A stretch of DNA of 64,000 nucleotides from Lachnospiraceae bacterium (GCA_017634455.1 JAGBNK010000017.1:144128-208127); one strand, 5' to 3'; numbered from the stretch's first letter, positions 51,000 through 60,069 are shown. Notes: a model not told the origin generated them from the sequence alone. Numbers and translations are program-made.

Positions 51000-51658
51000 T
51001 CAATCCCCACTGCTTCCTTCGCCAATCTATCTGCTCTCTCATTCCCAGGTATTCCTGTGTGTCCTTTCACATGTACGAAGTCTACCTTGATTTGGTCTCT
51101 GACACTATCCACATAAGCCACATACTGAATGGACACAGGTTTATTAGTCTTCCACTGATGCATAGCCCATCTGGCAACGCCTTCATAATCATAGTAGATA
51201 GTCAGCTGAGTCACACCCATATCAATGGCCTCTCTTATGGCTGCCATAGCTCCCATGACCTCACCTGCTGTATTTCTGCCACTGGCAAGTTCAGGATCAT
51301 CACCGCTCCCCTGAAGCACTCTCTCCTGTCCATTTACTACAACAAAGCCACCATAGCCATAGACTCCAGTAGCTATATTATAAGAACCATCTGTAAATGC
51401 ATAAGCCTCAGGCATATTTGCTCCACATGTCGGCTTCTCACCATTGTCAGTTTCAGCTCCCTGTCCCATTAAGTCAAAAATCGAAAGCTGTTCTTCAGCA
51501 TCAGTCTCGCCCATGTAAGCCTTGGCTTCATCTACTGTTACAAAACCCTTGTATACCGCTCCAGGAAAGCCTGACACCTGAGCCTTGGCTTCCTCCCAGG
51601 TTGTATATATTCCAGGGGTCTTTCCCACTTTTACTGCATAGAAATTCTTCTTGGCCAT
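50996..51658 (-). CDS. RNase H with N-terminal caulimovirus viroplasmin domain
   Basis: A 220-residue RNase HI-type enzyme. Residues 1-50 (FYAVKVGKTPGIYTTWEEAKAQVSGFPGAVYKGFVTVDEA) are a viroplasmin domain, which binds RNA/DNA hybrids. The RNase H domain (about 75-218) has FTDGSYN (Asp), GEVMGAMAAI (Glu), YYDYEGVARW and VKGHTGIPGNERADRLA (Asp). It removes RNA from hybrids. GGAGG five bases before ATG 51658; coupled to the peptidase gene. Confidence 0.93.
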   Translation of the reverse strand: MAKKNFYAVKVGKTPGIYTTWEEAKAQVSGFPGAVYKGFVTVDEAKAYMGETDAEEQLSIFDLMGQGAETDNGEKPTCGANMPEAYAFTDGSYNIATGVYGYGGFVVVNGQERVLQGSGDDPELASGRNTAGEVMGAMAAIREAIDMGVTQLTIYYDYEGVARWAMHQWKTNKPVSIQYVAYVDSVRDQIKVDFVHVKGHTGIPGNERADRLAKEAVGIE

Positions 51659-51690
51659 ACAGTCCTCCACATTTTAAATATCCCTGTAAA

Positions 51691-51732
51691 TGATATGGCA
51701 AATGCATAAAACTACACATTTGCCATATCATC
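51691..51732. repeat. perfect 15-bp inverted repeat
   Basis: ATGATATGGCAAATG (51691-51705) and its exact complement (51718-51732) around a 12-base centre, in the 127-base gap between the HTH regulator and the RNase H gene. No T run follows on either strand, so it is an unusual terminator if it is one; it may instead be a binding site or mRNA end. Confidence 0.6.
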
Positions 51733-51785
51733 ACTAACTTCATATATTATACAATTAAATGTATTATTTTTCGACTATATTTTGC

Positions 51786-52730
51786 CTAAAGAGACATTAT
51801 AAGCTGGCCTTCCCACAGTCTGTCTTCTATGGTCTTGCCGGGACCATCCACATAATTAATGCATCCCCCAGTTTCTTTCTCGCATATTTCATAAACTCTT
51901 CTTATTATATATTTCAGTTCCTGAGATTTATTACCGTCCTTCTCAGTTTTATGAATCTCCATCTGAACTCTCATGAGGTGGAGCATAATCATGAAGCCAC
52001 CATCGAACTTGATATTTTTCATGCCCATGTTGCAGAAATTCACTCCATTTTGATAATGCTTCATATGAACCATACACACTGCTATATTATTACACATTAT
52101 AGCCTTGGCCTTGTTCATAGTTCTATTCAAATCCTCATTATTTTGAATGGAACAATATATATGCAAATAAATCTTTGAAGCCAATTCAAAATGATTCTTC
52201 CATGCAAATCCTGTGGCAATATTTGACAGAATCCACATCTCTGTTTTATTTAAATTCGAAGCACAGACTCCGTTGGTAAAATCTTCCTCACGGCGACTCA
52301 TAAGCCAGATTTTATAACAGCGCATCTCATAGTCATCTATCTTGACACCGCACATCACTAGCCAAATCAGATTTGCCATCTCATAGAATTGCAGGTCCGC
52401 TACATCCTCTGAATCCATAAGCTGCTTCATAATCCACAGCTTCTCTTCAACCTCATATACATTATGATTCTCAATAGCCCTCATAATTTCCATACGAATC
52501 ACATTGTGTCTGAAGTCTTCCACCTGGTTACCAGATTTGAATCCTAATTCCTGGGTTGCCCCCAACCTTTCCAATAACATGCGCACAGTTCTGTTAGACG
52601 GTTCCCTCATACCATTCTCTATTTTGGATAAATATCCCACAGAACAAATATCATCTGCCAACTCTTCCTGCGTCAGCTTCAACTCTATTCGCTTCTTGCG
52701 AATAGCTTCCCCAATAGATGTATCTGCCAT
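51786..52730 (-). CDS. XRE-family regulator with TPR-like C-terminal domain (Rgg/PlcR-like)
   Basis: A 314-residue protein. Residues 5-65 are an XRE HTH (IRKKRIELKLTQEELADDICSVGYLSKIENGMREPS); residues about 80-314 are all-helical repeats like the peptide-binding TPR region of Rgg, PlcR and similar quorum regulators (ANLIWLVMCGVK, CNNIAVCMVHMKHYQNGVNFCNMG). I see no pheromone-like ORF beside it, so a peptide ligand is only a family analogy. GGAGG about 9 bases before ATG 52730. Confidence 0.8.
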   Translation of the reverse strand: MADTSIGEAIRKKRIELKLTQEELADDICSVGYLSKIENGMREPSNRTVRMLLERLGATQELGFKSGNQVEDFRHNVIRMEIMRAIENHNVYEVEEKLWIMKQLMDSEDVADLQFYEMANLIWLVMCGVKIDDYEMRCYKIWLMSRREEDFTNGVCASNLNKTEMWILSNIATGFAWKNHFELASKIYLHIYCSIQNNEDLNRTMNKAKAIMCNNIAVCMVHMKHYQNGVNFCNMGMKNIKFDGGFMIMLHLMRVQMEIHKTEKDGNKSQELKYIIRRVYEICEKETGGCINYVDGPGKTIEDRLWEGQLIMSL

Positions 52731-52795
52731 AGATTTCCACCTCCCCCTATGTCCCATTATAATCCCAGGTTTTCTATGGCTCTAGTGGCGCATTG

Positions 52796-52824
52796 AAAAA
52801 GGGCATCGCAATTTGCGACGCCCT
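52796..52824 (-). terminator. terminator of hpf
   Basis: An 11-bp stem (AGGGCGTCGCA/TGCGATGCCCT, one G-T pair) with a 3-base loop and TTTTTC after it on the minus strand, about 30 bases past the hpf stop. Confidence 0.87.
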
Positions 52825-52854
52825 CCCTTATTCATTATTTAATTATCTGTCCCT

Positions 52855-53385
<531 letters not shown>

Positions 53386-53437
53386 AATGACCACCCCTTT
53401 ACACGTAAATTTGATACCGTTTTAATATCATGTAATC

Positions 53438-53465
53438 ATTATACCATATTACTTATTTCGAGCAA
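53438..53465 (-). promoter_or_regulatory. sigma-A promoter of hpf (extended -10)
   Basis: TTGCTC (53465-53460), a 16-base spacer ending in TGG, and TATAAT (53443-53438). The leader is about 45 bases. Confidence 0.68.
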
Positions 53466-53531
53466 GGCTTTATTCAGAAAAATTTATTACTTTTGCGCTA
53501 ATTGTGTATACATTTTGCAAATGTGGCATTT

Positions 53532-53548
53532 CGCGACTCTCCGTCGCG
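53532..53548. promoter_or_regulatory. GC-rich palindrome upstream of the small XRE gene
   Basis: CGCGAC-TCTCC-GTCGCG, a perfect 6-bp dyad, in otherwise AT-rich DNA about 80 bases upstream of the XRE ATG; partial symmetry extends outward (TGTG...CACA). Candidate operator for the XRE protein, or a hairpin. Confidence 0.45.
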
Positions 53549-53629
53549 TTTCGGCACACTTTGTCCATTTTTCCTCTCATTTTATCTATCATAATAACTG
53601 TGGATATTTCCATATATGAGGAGGTAAAA

Positions 53630-53986
53630 ATGGAACTTGGTGATAGATTAGCTTATGCTCTTGAATTACGCGGCGTATCCAGAAATGAAGTTGCAGTCAA
53701 AGTAAATGTCGCTCCAAATACTATTTCCGGATATATTGTAAATAAACGCAGACCTGATTATGAAACATTAAAACGCATCGCTGCTTATTTGGATATTTCT
53801 ACAGACTATCTTCTCGGAACAATCGCAGATGTTGATACAAAACATGGCAAACTCACCTCTGAGGAAGCTATGCTTATAGATATGTATAGACTCTTGGATA
53901 CTAAAGGTCAGGAAATGTTAATGGAAGTAGCCCAGGCTGCATGGAAATATAGCAATCCACACAGCACTGATACCACTTCAGAATAG
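53630..53986 (+). CDS. small XRE-family HTH regulator
   Basis: A 118-residue protein: HTH about 5-62 (RLAYALELRGVSRNEVAVKVNVAPNTISGYIVNKRRPDYETLKRIAAYLDISTDYLLG), then a short helical tail (EEAMLIDMYRLLDTKGQEMLMEVAQAAW) usual for phage-like or SinR-like repressors that dimerise. GAGGAGG 5-6 bases before the ATG; upstream in-frame sequence is non-coding. It converges on the WYL gene with only 6 bases between stops. Confidence 0.88.
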   Translation: MELGDRLAYALELRGVSRNEVAVKVNVAPNTISGYIVNKRRPDYETLKRIAAYLDISTDYLLGTIADVDTKHGKLTSEEAMLIDMYRLLDTKGQEMLMEVAQAAWKYSNPHSTDTTSE

Positions 53987-53992
53987 ATAGTT

Positions 53993-54970
53993 CTAAATAT
54001 TATTAATGACGTCTTGTAAATATTTCTTATAATCCGCCACTACATCCTCTGGATAAATCGGTCTGATGCTACCGCCCAATCCTACTAACCATCCATAGAA
54101 TTGTGCACTCACCTCAACCTCAGTACGGACAATTACATCCTCATTATCAGTACGCAGGTTAATTCCTGTACCAAAACGATCAATCAATACACCAGTGAGA
54201 GATTTAGGTGCTCTCATGGTAACCTCTCTAGACTCCCCAGAAAACATTCCAAAATGCTTCTTGCTATAATCTGATTTCTTGAGCTTCTTGCGCAGGGCAC
54301 TGCCTCCACGTGTTTCATCATTTTCAGAAGCAGCTCGCATCTTATCAACACGATAATGCCTTATATCTTCCGCTTTGTGATCATATGCAACAAGATAATA
54401 ATATTCACTATCCCACAACAGAAATTCAGGGCTCACTTCATATACCTGGCCATCATGTTGATACTCCAATTTCTTCTCAGTATTCCAATTTACATATTTG
54501 AAATTCAATCTGTGGTTATTGTTGATGCAATTATATATAACATCAATTGTGTAATAGATTCCCTCATTGCCAGCCTTGACTCTGTCAGAAACCACAACCT
54601 GTCGCTGAAGCTCCTTGCCCTGGTAGACGCTGCCAAGAGTCTCTATTTTGTTAACTAACTCCTTGGACTTCTTTTCAGTAATAAACTTACAAGCCAACAC
54701 TGCATCCACCAGAAGTTTAAGCTCCGGCAATTCGAATTTCCTACTTCCCATATAGTAGCCAGCATTTCTCTCAGCCTTGATTACATCCACTCCCGCTTCC
54801 TGAAGGATTTCTATATCTCTATATATACTCTTGCGTTCCGCCTCTATATCATGACGAGCAAGCTCCGCAATTATATTCTTGGTACTTATGGGATGATTTT
54901 CATCCGTTTTCTGTCGAAGCATTTCCAATATATATAATAACTTTAACTTCTGATTTGCCTTATTTGCCAT
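53993..54970 (-). CDS. WYL-domain transcriptional regulator (YafY type)
   Basis: A 325-residue regulator. Residues 1-70 form a winged HTH (KLLYILEMLRQKTDENHPISTKNIIAELARHDIEAERKSIYRDIEIL); residues about 135-210 are the WYL domain with YEVSPEFLLWDSEYYYLVAYDH and IRHYRVDKM; the C-terminal WCX region follows. WYL domains bind nucleic acid or nucleotide ligands, and these proteins control DNA damage, CRISPR or metabolism genes; no target is evident here. GAGGGAG before the ATG. Confidence 0.88.
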   Translation of the reverse strand: MANKANQKLKLLYILEMLRQKTDENHPISTKNIIAELARHDIEAERKSIYRDIEILQEAGVDVIKAERNAGYYMGSRKFELPELKLLVDAVLACKFITEKKSKELVNKIETLGSVYQGKELQRQVVVSDRVKAGNEGIYYTIDVIYNCINNNHRLNFKYVNWNTEKKLEYQHDGQVYEVSPEFLLWDSEYYYLVAYDHKAEDIRHYRVDKMRAASENDETRGGSALRKKLKKSDYSKKHFGMFSGESREVTMRAPKSLTGVLIDRFGTGINLRTDNEDVIVRTEVEVSAQFYGWLVGLGGSIRPIYPEDVVADYKKYLQDVINNI

Positions 54971-55155
54971 GTATCTCCCTCTGTTCTTTCTATATAACTC
55001 AACTTCATTTACAGCATAAATCTCTGTGAAATATTTTATCCCATTTTCAACTTACATCTGTAGCTGTAATAAATTCTATTTGTAATATTCATACTAAACA
55101 TACTACCATATTTTCCGCCAAAAGATTGTTAAAAAATAAATTAATAAAATAAGTA

Positions 55156-55184
55156 TTGCCATATGGAAACCAAGGATATATAAT
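55156..55184 (+). promoter_or_regulatory. sigma-A promoter of the glycerol-phosphate operon
   Basis: TTGCCA (55156-55161), a 17-base spacer and TATAAT (55179-55184), close to consensus. It sits in the 372-base gap 54971-55342, which otherwise holds the attenuator below and AT-rich sequence with no gene. Confidence 0.8.
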
Positions 55185-55218
55185 TAGTTTACAAACTTAA
55201 CAAATTACCAGAGATTAG

Positions 55219-55269
55219 AGCAAGGTAAATCAGACGAGCAGGTCTCGTCTTATTTTCCTTGCTTTTTTT
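55219..55269 (+). terminator. leader terminator (attenuator) of the glycerol-phosphate operon
   Basis: A 20-bp stem with two mismatches (55219-55238 with 55244-55263), a 5-base loop and seven T residues. There is no plus-strand gene upstream for it to end, and it lies between the promoter and the first gene, so it must act as an attenuator. B. subtilis controls glpFK and glpD the same way with the antiterminator GlpP. A small GTGCC/GGCAC hairpin follows. Confidence 0.82.
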
Positions 55270-55342
55270 GTGCCTTCAACCCTTTGGCACATGGGCTAAT
55301 CACTGTAGTTTAAAGTGTATTTATAGGAAGGAGAAGTTACAT

Positions 55343-56776
55343 ATGTATGATGTAGCAATCATTGGCGCTGGTGTAATCGGTAGCGCCATCGCAAGAGAAT
55401 TATCAAAGTACAATGTAAAGGCATGCGTTGTCGAAAGAGAAGAAGATGTATGTTGTGGAACATCTAAAGCAAACAGCGCAATTGTACATGCTGGATTTGA
55501 TGCAAAACCAGGCAGCCTCAAGGCACAGATGAATGTGCGCGGAAATGAAATGATGGATCAGTTGGCACAGGATTTGGATTTCCCATTTACAAGAAATGGT
55601 TCATTAGTTGTAAGAACCAAGGATCAGGATCCTGCAGGACTTCAGGAGCTTCTTGAAAAAGGTAAAGCAAATGGTGTCCCTGATTTAAAGATTATAAATA
55701 GAGATGAGCTTCTGAAGATGGAGCCAAACATTGCAGACGATGTTGTTGATGCTCTCTACGCTCCAACAGGTGCAATTGTATGTCCATTCCATCTTACAAT
55801 GGCATTTGCAGAAAATGCAGCTGACAACGGTGTTGAGTTCTTCTTAAATACAGAAGTAAAGAACATTGAAAAGACAGCTGATGGTTACAAGCTTACAACT
55901 GACACAGAAGCAATAGAAGCAAAGGTTGTTGTAAATGCAGCTGGTGTATATGCAGATACATTTAACAACATGGTAAGCGAGAATAAGTTACATATCACAG
56001 CAAGACGCGGACAGTACATGCTTCTGGACAAAGCTGCAGGAGATCATGTAAGCCATACAGTATTCCAGTTACCATCTAAGATGGGCAAGGGTGTATTGGT
56101 TACTCCAACAGTTCACGGAAACCTCTTAGTTGGTCCTACAGCTGAGGACGTAGAAGACAAGGAAGCACTCAATACTACAATGGAAGGTCTTGATTCATTA
56201 GCTCCTACTTCTTCACTTTCAGTGAAGAATGTACCTTACCGTCAGGTAATTACATCATTTGCCGGACTTAGAGCTCATGAAGATGGCGGAGACTTCATCC
56301 TGGGCGAAGCCGAAGATGCAAAGGGCTTCTTCAATGCAGCTGGTATTGAATCTCCTGGTTTATCATCAGCTCCAGCTATTGGTGAGTTAATCGCAACACA
56401 GGTTGCTGAATCACTTGGACTTGAGAAGAATCCAAACTTCAATGGCATTAGAAAAGGAATCTTGAATCCTTCTAACATGTCAATTGAAGAGAGAAATGCT
56501 CTTATTAAAGAAAATCCTGCTTACGGTCAGATCATCTGCCGTTGTGAATCTGTATCAGAGGGAGAAATCCTTGATGCAATTCACAGAACTTTGGGCGCTC
56601 GCTCACTTGATGGTGTCAAGAGAAGAACTCGTGCAGGAATGGGACGTTGCCAGGCAGGCTTCTGCTCTCCAAAGGTTATGGAAATCTTAGAGCGTGAAGT
56701 GCCAATGAGCATGTTTGATGTAGATAAAAACGGTAAGAATTCAAAGATTGTCTTTGGATACAACAAGAAGATATAA
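55343..56776 (+). CDS. FAD-dependent oxidoreductase, anaerobic glycerol-3-phosphate dehydrogenase-like (GlpA type)
   Basis: A 477-residue flavoprotein. VAIIGAGVIGSAIARELS (4-21) binds FAD; the DAO fold continues with RRGQYMLLD and GLRAHEDGGDFILGEA. The C-terminal 70 residues are a BFD-like [2Fe-2S] domain with four Cys (ICRCESVSEGEIL and GMGRCQAGFCSPK). Together with the next two genes it forms the three-part unit common in Clostridia, thought to oxidise glycerol 3-phosphate to dihydroxyacetone phosphate. ATG 55343 after GGAAGGAG. Confidence 0.87.
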   Translation: MYDVAIIGAGVIGSAIARELSKYNVKACVVEREEDVCCGTSKANSAIVHAGFDAKPGSLKAQMNVRGNEMMDQLAQDLDFPFTRNGSLVVRTKDQDPAGLQELLEKGKANGVPDLKIINRDELLKMEPNIADDVVDALYAPTGAIVCPFHLTMAFAENAADNGVEFFLNTEVKNIEKTADGYKLTTDTEAIEAKVVVNAAGVYADTFNNMVSENKLHITARRGQYMLLDKAAGDHVSHTVFQLPSKMGKGVLVTPTVHGNLLVGPTAEDVEDKEALNTTMEGLDSLAPTSSLSVKNVPYRQVITSFAGLRAHEDGGDFILGEAEDAKGFFNAAGIESPGLSSAPAIGELIATQVAESLGLEKNPNFNGIRKGILNPSNMSIEERNALIKENPAYGQIICRCESVSEGEILDAIHRTLGARSLDGVKRRTRAGMGRCQAGFCSPKVMEILEREVPMSMFDVDKNGKNSKIVFGYNKKI

Positions 56777-56790
56777 GGAGGACACATAAA

Positions 56791-58050
56791 ATGAATTATG
56801 ATTTAGTAATTGTTGGTGGTGGTCCTGCTGGTCTGGCAGCTGCCGTTGCAGCAAAGGATAACGGAATTGATTCAATTCTAATTATTGAAAGAGATAATGA
56901 ACTTGGTGGTATCTTGAACCAGTGTATTCACAACGGATTCGGTCTTCACACTTTCAAGGAAGAGCTTACAGGCCCAGAGTACGCCAGCAGATTTATCGCA
57001 CAGGTTGAAGGAAGAAAAATCGAGTACAAATTAAATACTATGGTAATGGACATCAGCCAGGACAAGGTTGTAACAGCCATGAACAAAACTGATGGTATGT
57101 TCACTGTAGAAGCTAAAGCTGTAATCCTGGCTATGGGATGCCGCGAGCGTAGCCGTGGTGCTCTCAACATTCCTGGATACAGACCTGCCGGTATCTTCTC
57201 TGCAGGTACAGCTCAGAGACTTGTAAATATTGAAGGATATATGCCAGGACGCAAGGTTGTAATCCTGGGATCTGGTGATATCGGTCTTATTATGGCTCGT
57301 CGTATGACACTTGAAGGAGCACAGGTTCTTGCAGTTGCAGAGCTTATGCCTTACTCAGGTGGTTTAAAGAGAAACATCGTACAGTGCTTGGATGATTTCG
57401 ATATTCCATTGTATCTGTCACACACTGTAGTAGATATTCAGGGTAAGGAAAGAGTAGAAGGAATCACAATCGCTGAGGTTGGTCCTGATCGTAAGCCAAT
57501 TCCTGGAACAGAAATCCATTATGACTGTGACACTCTTCTTCTGTCATGTGGTCTTCTCCCAGAAAACGAGCTTTCAAAGACAGCTGGCGTTGATTTGAGC
57601 CCAATTACTTCTGGCCCTATTGTAAATGATAGCTTAGAGACAAACATCGAAGGAATCTTCGCTTGTGGAAATGTACTTCACGTACATGACCTGGTTGACT
57701 TCGTATCTCAGGAAGCTACAAATGCCGGCAAAAACGCTGCTAAATATATCAAGGAAGGCAAAACTGTTGGCGCTAAGGAAGTTAAGATCAACGCTGCCTG
57801 CGGCGTTCGTTACACTGTTCCTTGCACAATTCGTCCAGAAGAAATGGATGAGAATGTAACAGTCAGATTCCGTGTTGAACAGGTATTTAAGAACTGCGCT
57901 ATTGCTACATACTTCGGTGATGAGCTTATTAACAAGCGCAAGAAGCAGGTTATGGCACCTGGAGAAATGGAGCAGGTAGTTCTCTTGAAGAGCAAGCTTG
58001 CTGAGTATCCTGATTTAACAGATATCACAATAAAGATTGAGGAGGCATAA
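56791..58050 (+). CDS. FAD/NAD(P)-dependent oxidoreductase subunit
   Basis: A 419-residue two-dinucleotide-fold protein. FAD site LVIVGGGPAGLAAAVAA (5-21), GILNQCIHNGFG, the second nucleotide fold KVVILGSGDIGLIMARRM (near 155-172), and the C-terminal FAD motif GIFACGNVLHVHDLVDFV. Fourteen bases after the GlpA-like gene and 2 before the DUF1667 gene; GGAGG upstream. It probably passes electrons from the glycerol-phosphate flavoprotein to NAD(P) or another carrier, like a GlpB-type partner. Confidence 0.87.
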   Translation: MNYDLVIVGGGPAGLAAAVAAKDNGIDSILIIERDNELGGILNQCIHNGFGLHTFKEELTGPEYASRFIAQVEGRKIEYKLNTMVMDISQDKVVTAMNKTDGMFTVEAKAVILAMGCRERSRGALNIPGYRPAGIFSAGTAQRLVNIEGYMPGRKVVILGSGDIGLIMARRMTLEGAQVLAVAELMPYSGGLKRNIVQCLDDFDIPLYLSHTVVDIQGKERVEGITIAEVGPDRKPIPGTEIHYDCDTLLLSCGLLPENELSKTAGVDLSPITSGPIVNDSLETNIEGIFACGNVLHVHDLVDFVSQEATNAGKNAAKYIKEGKTVGAKEVKINAACGVRYTVPCTIRPEEMDENVTVRFRVEQVFKNCAIATYFGDELINKRKKQVMAPGEMEQVVLLKSKLAEYPDLTDITIKIEEA

Positions 58051-58052
58051 GG

Positions 58053-58418
58053 ATGGAAACAAGACATTTAACATGTATCGGCTGTCCTATGGGATGCCAA
58101 TTAACAGTAACACTTGAAAATGGTGAAGTAACAGATGTAACAGGTAACACATGTAAGCGTGGTGATATCTACGCTCGCAAGGAAGTAACAAATCCTACAA
58201 GAATCGTCACATCTTCTGTTCGTGTAAAGAACGGCAAGATTGCAATGGTTTCTTGCAAGACAAGAGAAGATATTCCAAAAGGAATGATTTTCGATGTTGC
58301 CAAAGCTTTGGAAAATGTATGCGTGGAAGCTCCAGTTGCCATCGGCGATGTAGTATTAGCTGACGTATGCGGTACCGGAGTAGATGTTATAGCTACCAAA
58401 AATGTAATTGCTAAATAG
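58053..58418 (+). CDS. DUF1667 cysteine-rich subunit
   Basis: A 121-residue DUF1667 protein. HLTCIGCPMGCQLTV and NTCKRGDIYA supply four cysteines (CxxCxxxC plus C), a likely iron-sulfur or metal site. DUF1667 proteins almost always follow the two flavoproteins seen here and are presumed the third subunit of the complex, possibly the electron outlet. ATG 2 bases after the previous stop, with GGAGG in its end. Confidence 0.9.
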   Translation: METRHLTCIGCPMGCQLTVTLENGEVTDVTGNTCKRGDIYARKEVTNPTRIVTSSVRVKNGKIAMVSCKTREDIPKGMIFDVAKALENVCVEAPVAIGDVVLADVCGTGVDVIATKNVIAK

Positions 58419-58441
58419 ACTTTTTTGAGTTTTTAGGAGTA

Positions 58442-58564
58442 GCATGCATTTCACATTCAACTCACAATTTTAATGCATGCAAAATAAGGGGGATGCCCCC
58501 GAATAGTGCTCCTTTCACTATTCGAGGGCAAAAAAAGGAGCAATCATATTGATTGCTCCTTTTT
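58442..58564 (+). terminator. three consecutive hairpins ending in a terminator
   Basis: First a perfect 9-bp stem GCATGCATT/AATGCATGC (58442-58450, 58472-58480); then a 14-bp stem with one mismatch (58495-58529, arms GCCCCCGAATAGTG and its partner); then GGAGCAATCA-TAT-TGATTGCTCC (58537-58559) with TTTTTCTTTT. Only the last is a canonical terminator; it can also work on the minus strand for the kinase gene. Confidence 0.78.
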
Positions 58565-58620
58565 CTTTTGTTCGTTTATAAACCTTTTTACAATTTTCAT
58601 TTTGCAAGTTACTATATACA

Positions 58621-59529
58621 TCAAGAATCTCTATCGGGAACAATTTTTAATGCACGCTCATATGCTTTATCAATGATTAATTCTTTTCTCAACTTCAACA
58701 TATATATATAAAATGTTTTTTGGCGTTCTGTAATAATAGGAGTGTTTTCAATCATATCAACAATCTGGTTCATATCTATTCTGTGATATACATTTTTGAG
58801 TGCCACTAAACAATCGATGTTATCTGTACTCATCAAAAAATCATAATAATTAATTCGATGTTTATTTTCGACAATAGCAGATGTTGGGAAATTATATACA
58901 CGCTCTAGAGCAGAATTTTCGTCAGAAAAAACACTTTCTATAACCAAATCATCTGCTTGAGGATACAATGCAGAACCACAATCATAAACCGGAGCCAATG
59001 ATACAGTATCATTTGTTTCATTATACAAAAACCCCCAATTACCGTTATGTCTATCCCAATTACCTATTAATGCATCAACTACAAAAATCTCCCAAAAATG
59101 GCTCATCAATAGATCGTTAGGTATCAACTGCTGCTCATTTATAGAATCAATAATTTCAGTTAATTCTGTTCCCTTACCGCTTCTTGAAGTATTAAGTATC
59201 TGATTTTTTAAACTAGCAAAATCCTGCAGAAGAATTCCTGGCCTTGTAAAGTCTTTACATGCTACAGCAACTTTCACTCCATTACCTGTTTGATATGTAC
59301 CCAAAAGTGTTTCCTGAGCTATAATTCCACACATATTAAAAATATGACTACCTAGATATTCAGAAACAACGGCATTTGAATAGCTCATATTTTCATTCTT
59401 ATTAGCGATAGATGGAAACTTTAACATATATCTTTCATCATCAATAACAATACAAATCTTATTACCATTTGCTCCACCATAGCTTTTATTTAGTTTCTGA
59501 TATTGATTAAAATTATATATTTGTTCCAT
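58621..59529 (-). CDS. HipA/CtkA-like serine/threonine kinase (toxin-like)
   Basis: A 302-residue kinase-fold protein. A glycine-rich loop SYGGANGNK (16-24), lysine K37 in YMLKFPS, catalytic loop GNWDRHNGNW (D159) and YDCGSAL (D183, DFG-like) match HipA/CtkA kinases. The HipA N-terminal subdomain is absent, as in HipT and CtkA. In HipA, target phosphorylation of tRNA synthetases halts growth. An HTH gene 8 bases upstream looks like its antitoxin. AGGAG before the ATG. No DNA-binding partner other than this. Confidence 0.82.
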   Translation of the reverse strand: MEQIYNFNQYQKLNKSYGGANGNKICIVIDDERYMLKFPSIANKNENMSYSNAVVSEYLGSHIFNMCGIIAQETLLGTYQTGNGVKVAVACKDFTRPGILLQDFASLKNQILNTSRSGKGTELTEIIDSINEQQLIPNDLLMSHFWEIFVVDALIGNWDRHNGNWGFLYNETNDTVSLAPVYDCGSALYPQADDLVIESVFSDENSALERVYNFPTSAIVENKHRINYYDFLMSTDNIDCLVALKNVYHRIDMNQIVDMIENTPIITERQKTFYIYMLKLRKELIIDKAYERALKIVPDRDS

Positions 59530-59537
59530 AAAAGCTC

Positions 59538-59936
59538 CTATTCTATCCCTAAATATTTCGAGCGAAAATATGACGCCTGCTGATCAGTGATTTCTTGCTC
59601 AACTTGTGCAACATTAATACTACTTTGCAACTCACAAAAATCAATATCATAATGATTATATTGTTCCCCATTTTCAAGCTTTTTCTGCCCGCGTTTAAAG
59701 TGCATTAATGCTATTTGTAAATATTCTGGTAAATTTGATTCAAACCATCCTTGCTCCGTAGCTTTATCTTTATAATCAACTTCGTCAACTAATCTCTGCA
59801 GTATATACAAAAAATGGTCTGGTGTTTTATAAATTCCCTGCTCCCAATTCTGTAACGTCCCTAAATTTATGTGATATTTTTTTGCAAATTGAGTTTGCGA
59901 TAATCCTGTTAAGCGCCTTATCTCTTTAATATTCAT
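59538..59936 (-). CDS. HTH partner of the HipA-like kinase (putative antitoxin)
   Basis: A 132-residue protein: XRE HTH 1-55 (IKEIRRLTGLSQTQFAKKYHINLGTLQNWEQGIYKTPDHFLYIL) and a C-terminal helical part that may bind the kinase. ATG 59936 chosen with GGGAAG upstream; a GTG at 59957 is in frame but has no ribosome site. It precedes the kinase gene on one transcript from a strong promoter, the usual antitoxin-first order. Confidence 0.8.
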   Translation of the reverse strand: MNIKEIRRLTGLSQTQFAKKYHINLGTLQNWEQGIYKTPDHFLYILQRLVDEVDYKDKATEQGWFESNLPEYLQIALMHFKRGQKKLENGEQYNHYDIDFCELQSSINVAQVEQEITDQQASYFRSKYLGIE

Positions 59937-59962
59937 AAAATCACTTCCCTTCTTCACTGATT

Positions 59963-59991
59963 ATTATACACTAATCGTGCACACGCGTCAA
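59963..59991 (-). promoter_or_regulatory. promoter of the HTH-kinase pair, with internal dyad
   Basis: TTGACG (59991-59986), a 17-base spacer and TATAAT (59968-59963). The spacer contains GTGCAC, a palindrome well placed for autorepression by the HTH protein. Confidence 0.7.
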
Positions 59992-60069
59992 AATAGAATA
60001 GGACTGTTGTGTTATTTTTGTTTTAAAGCGTGTAAATTTTGATACAGTTTTATAAAAACGGGGATTCTT

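Noticed and set aside
51786..52854. Pheromone peptide gene for the Rgg/PlcR-like regulator
   Set aside because: The adjacent gap is filled by the hpf terminator and the regulator's own leader; no short secreted-peptide frame with a ribosome site was found.
58621..59936. Abortive-infection or restriction defence island
   Set aside because: Only the kinase-HTH pair is present; no nuclease, methyltransferase or helicase genes of defence type lie beside it.
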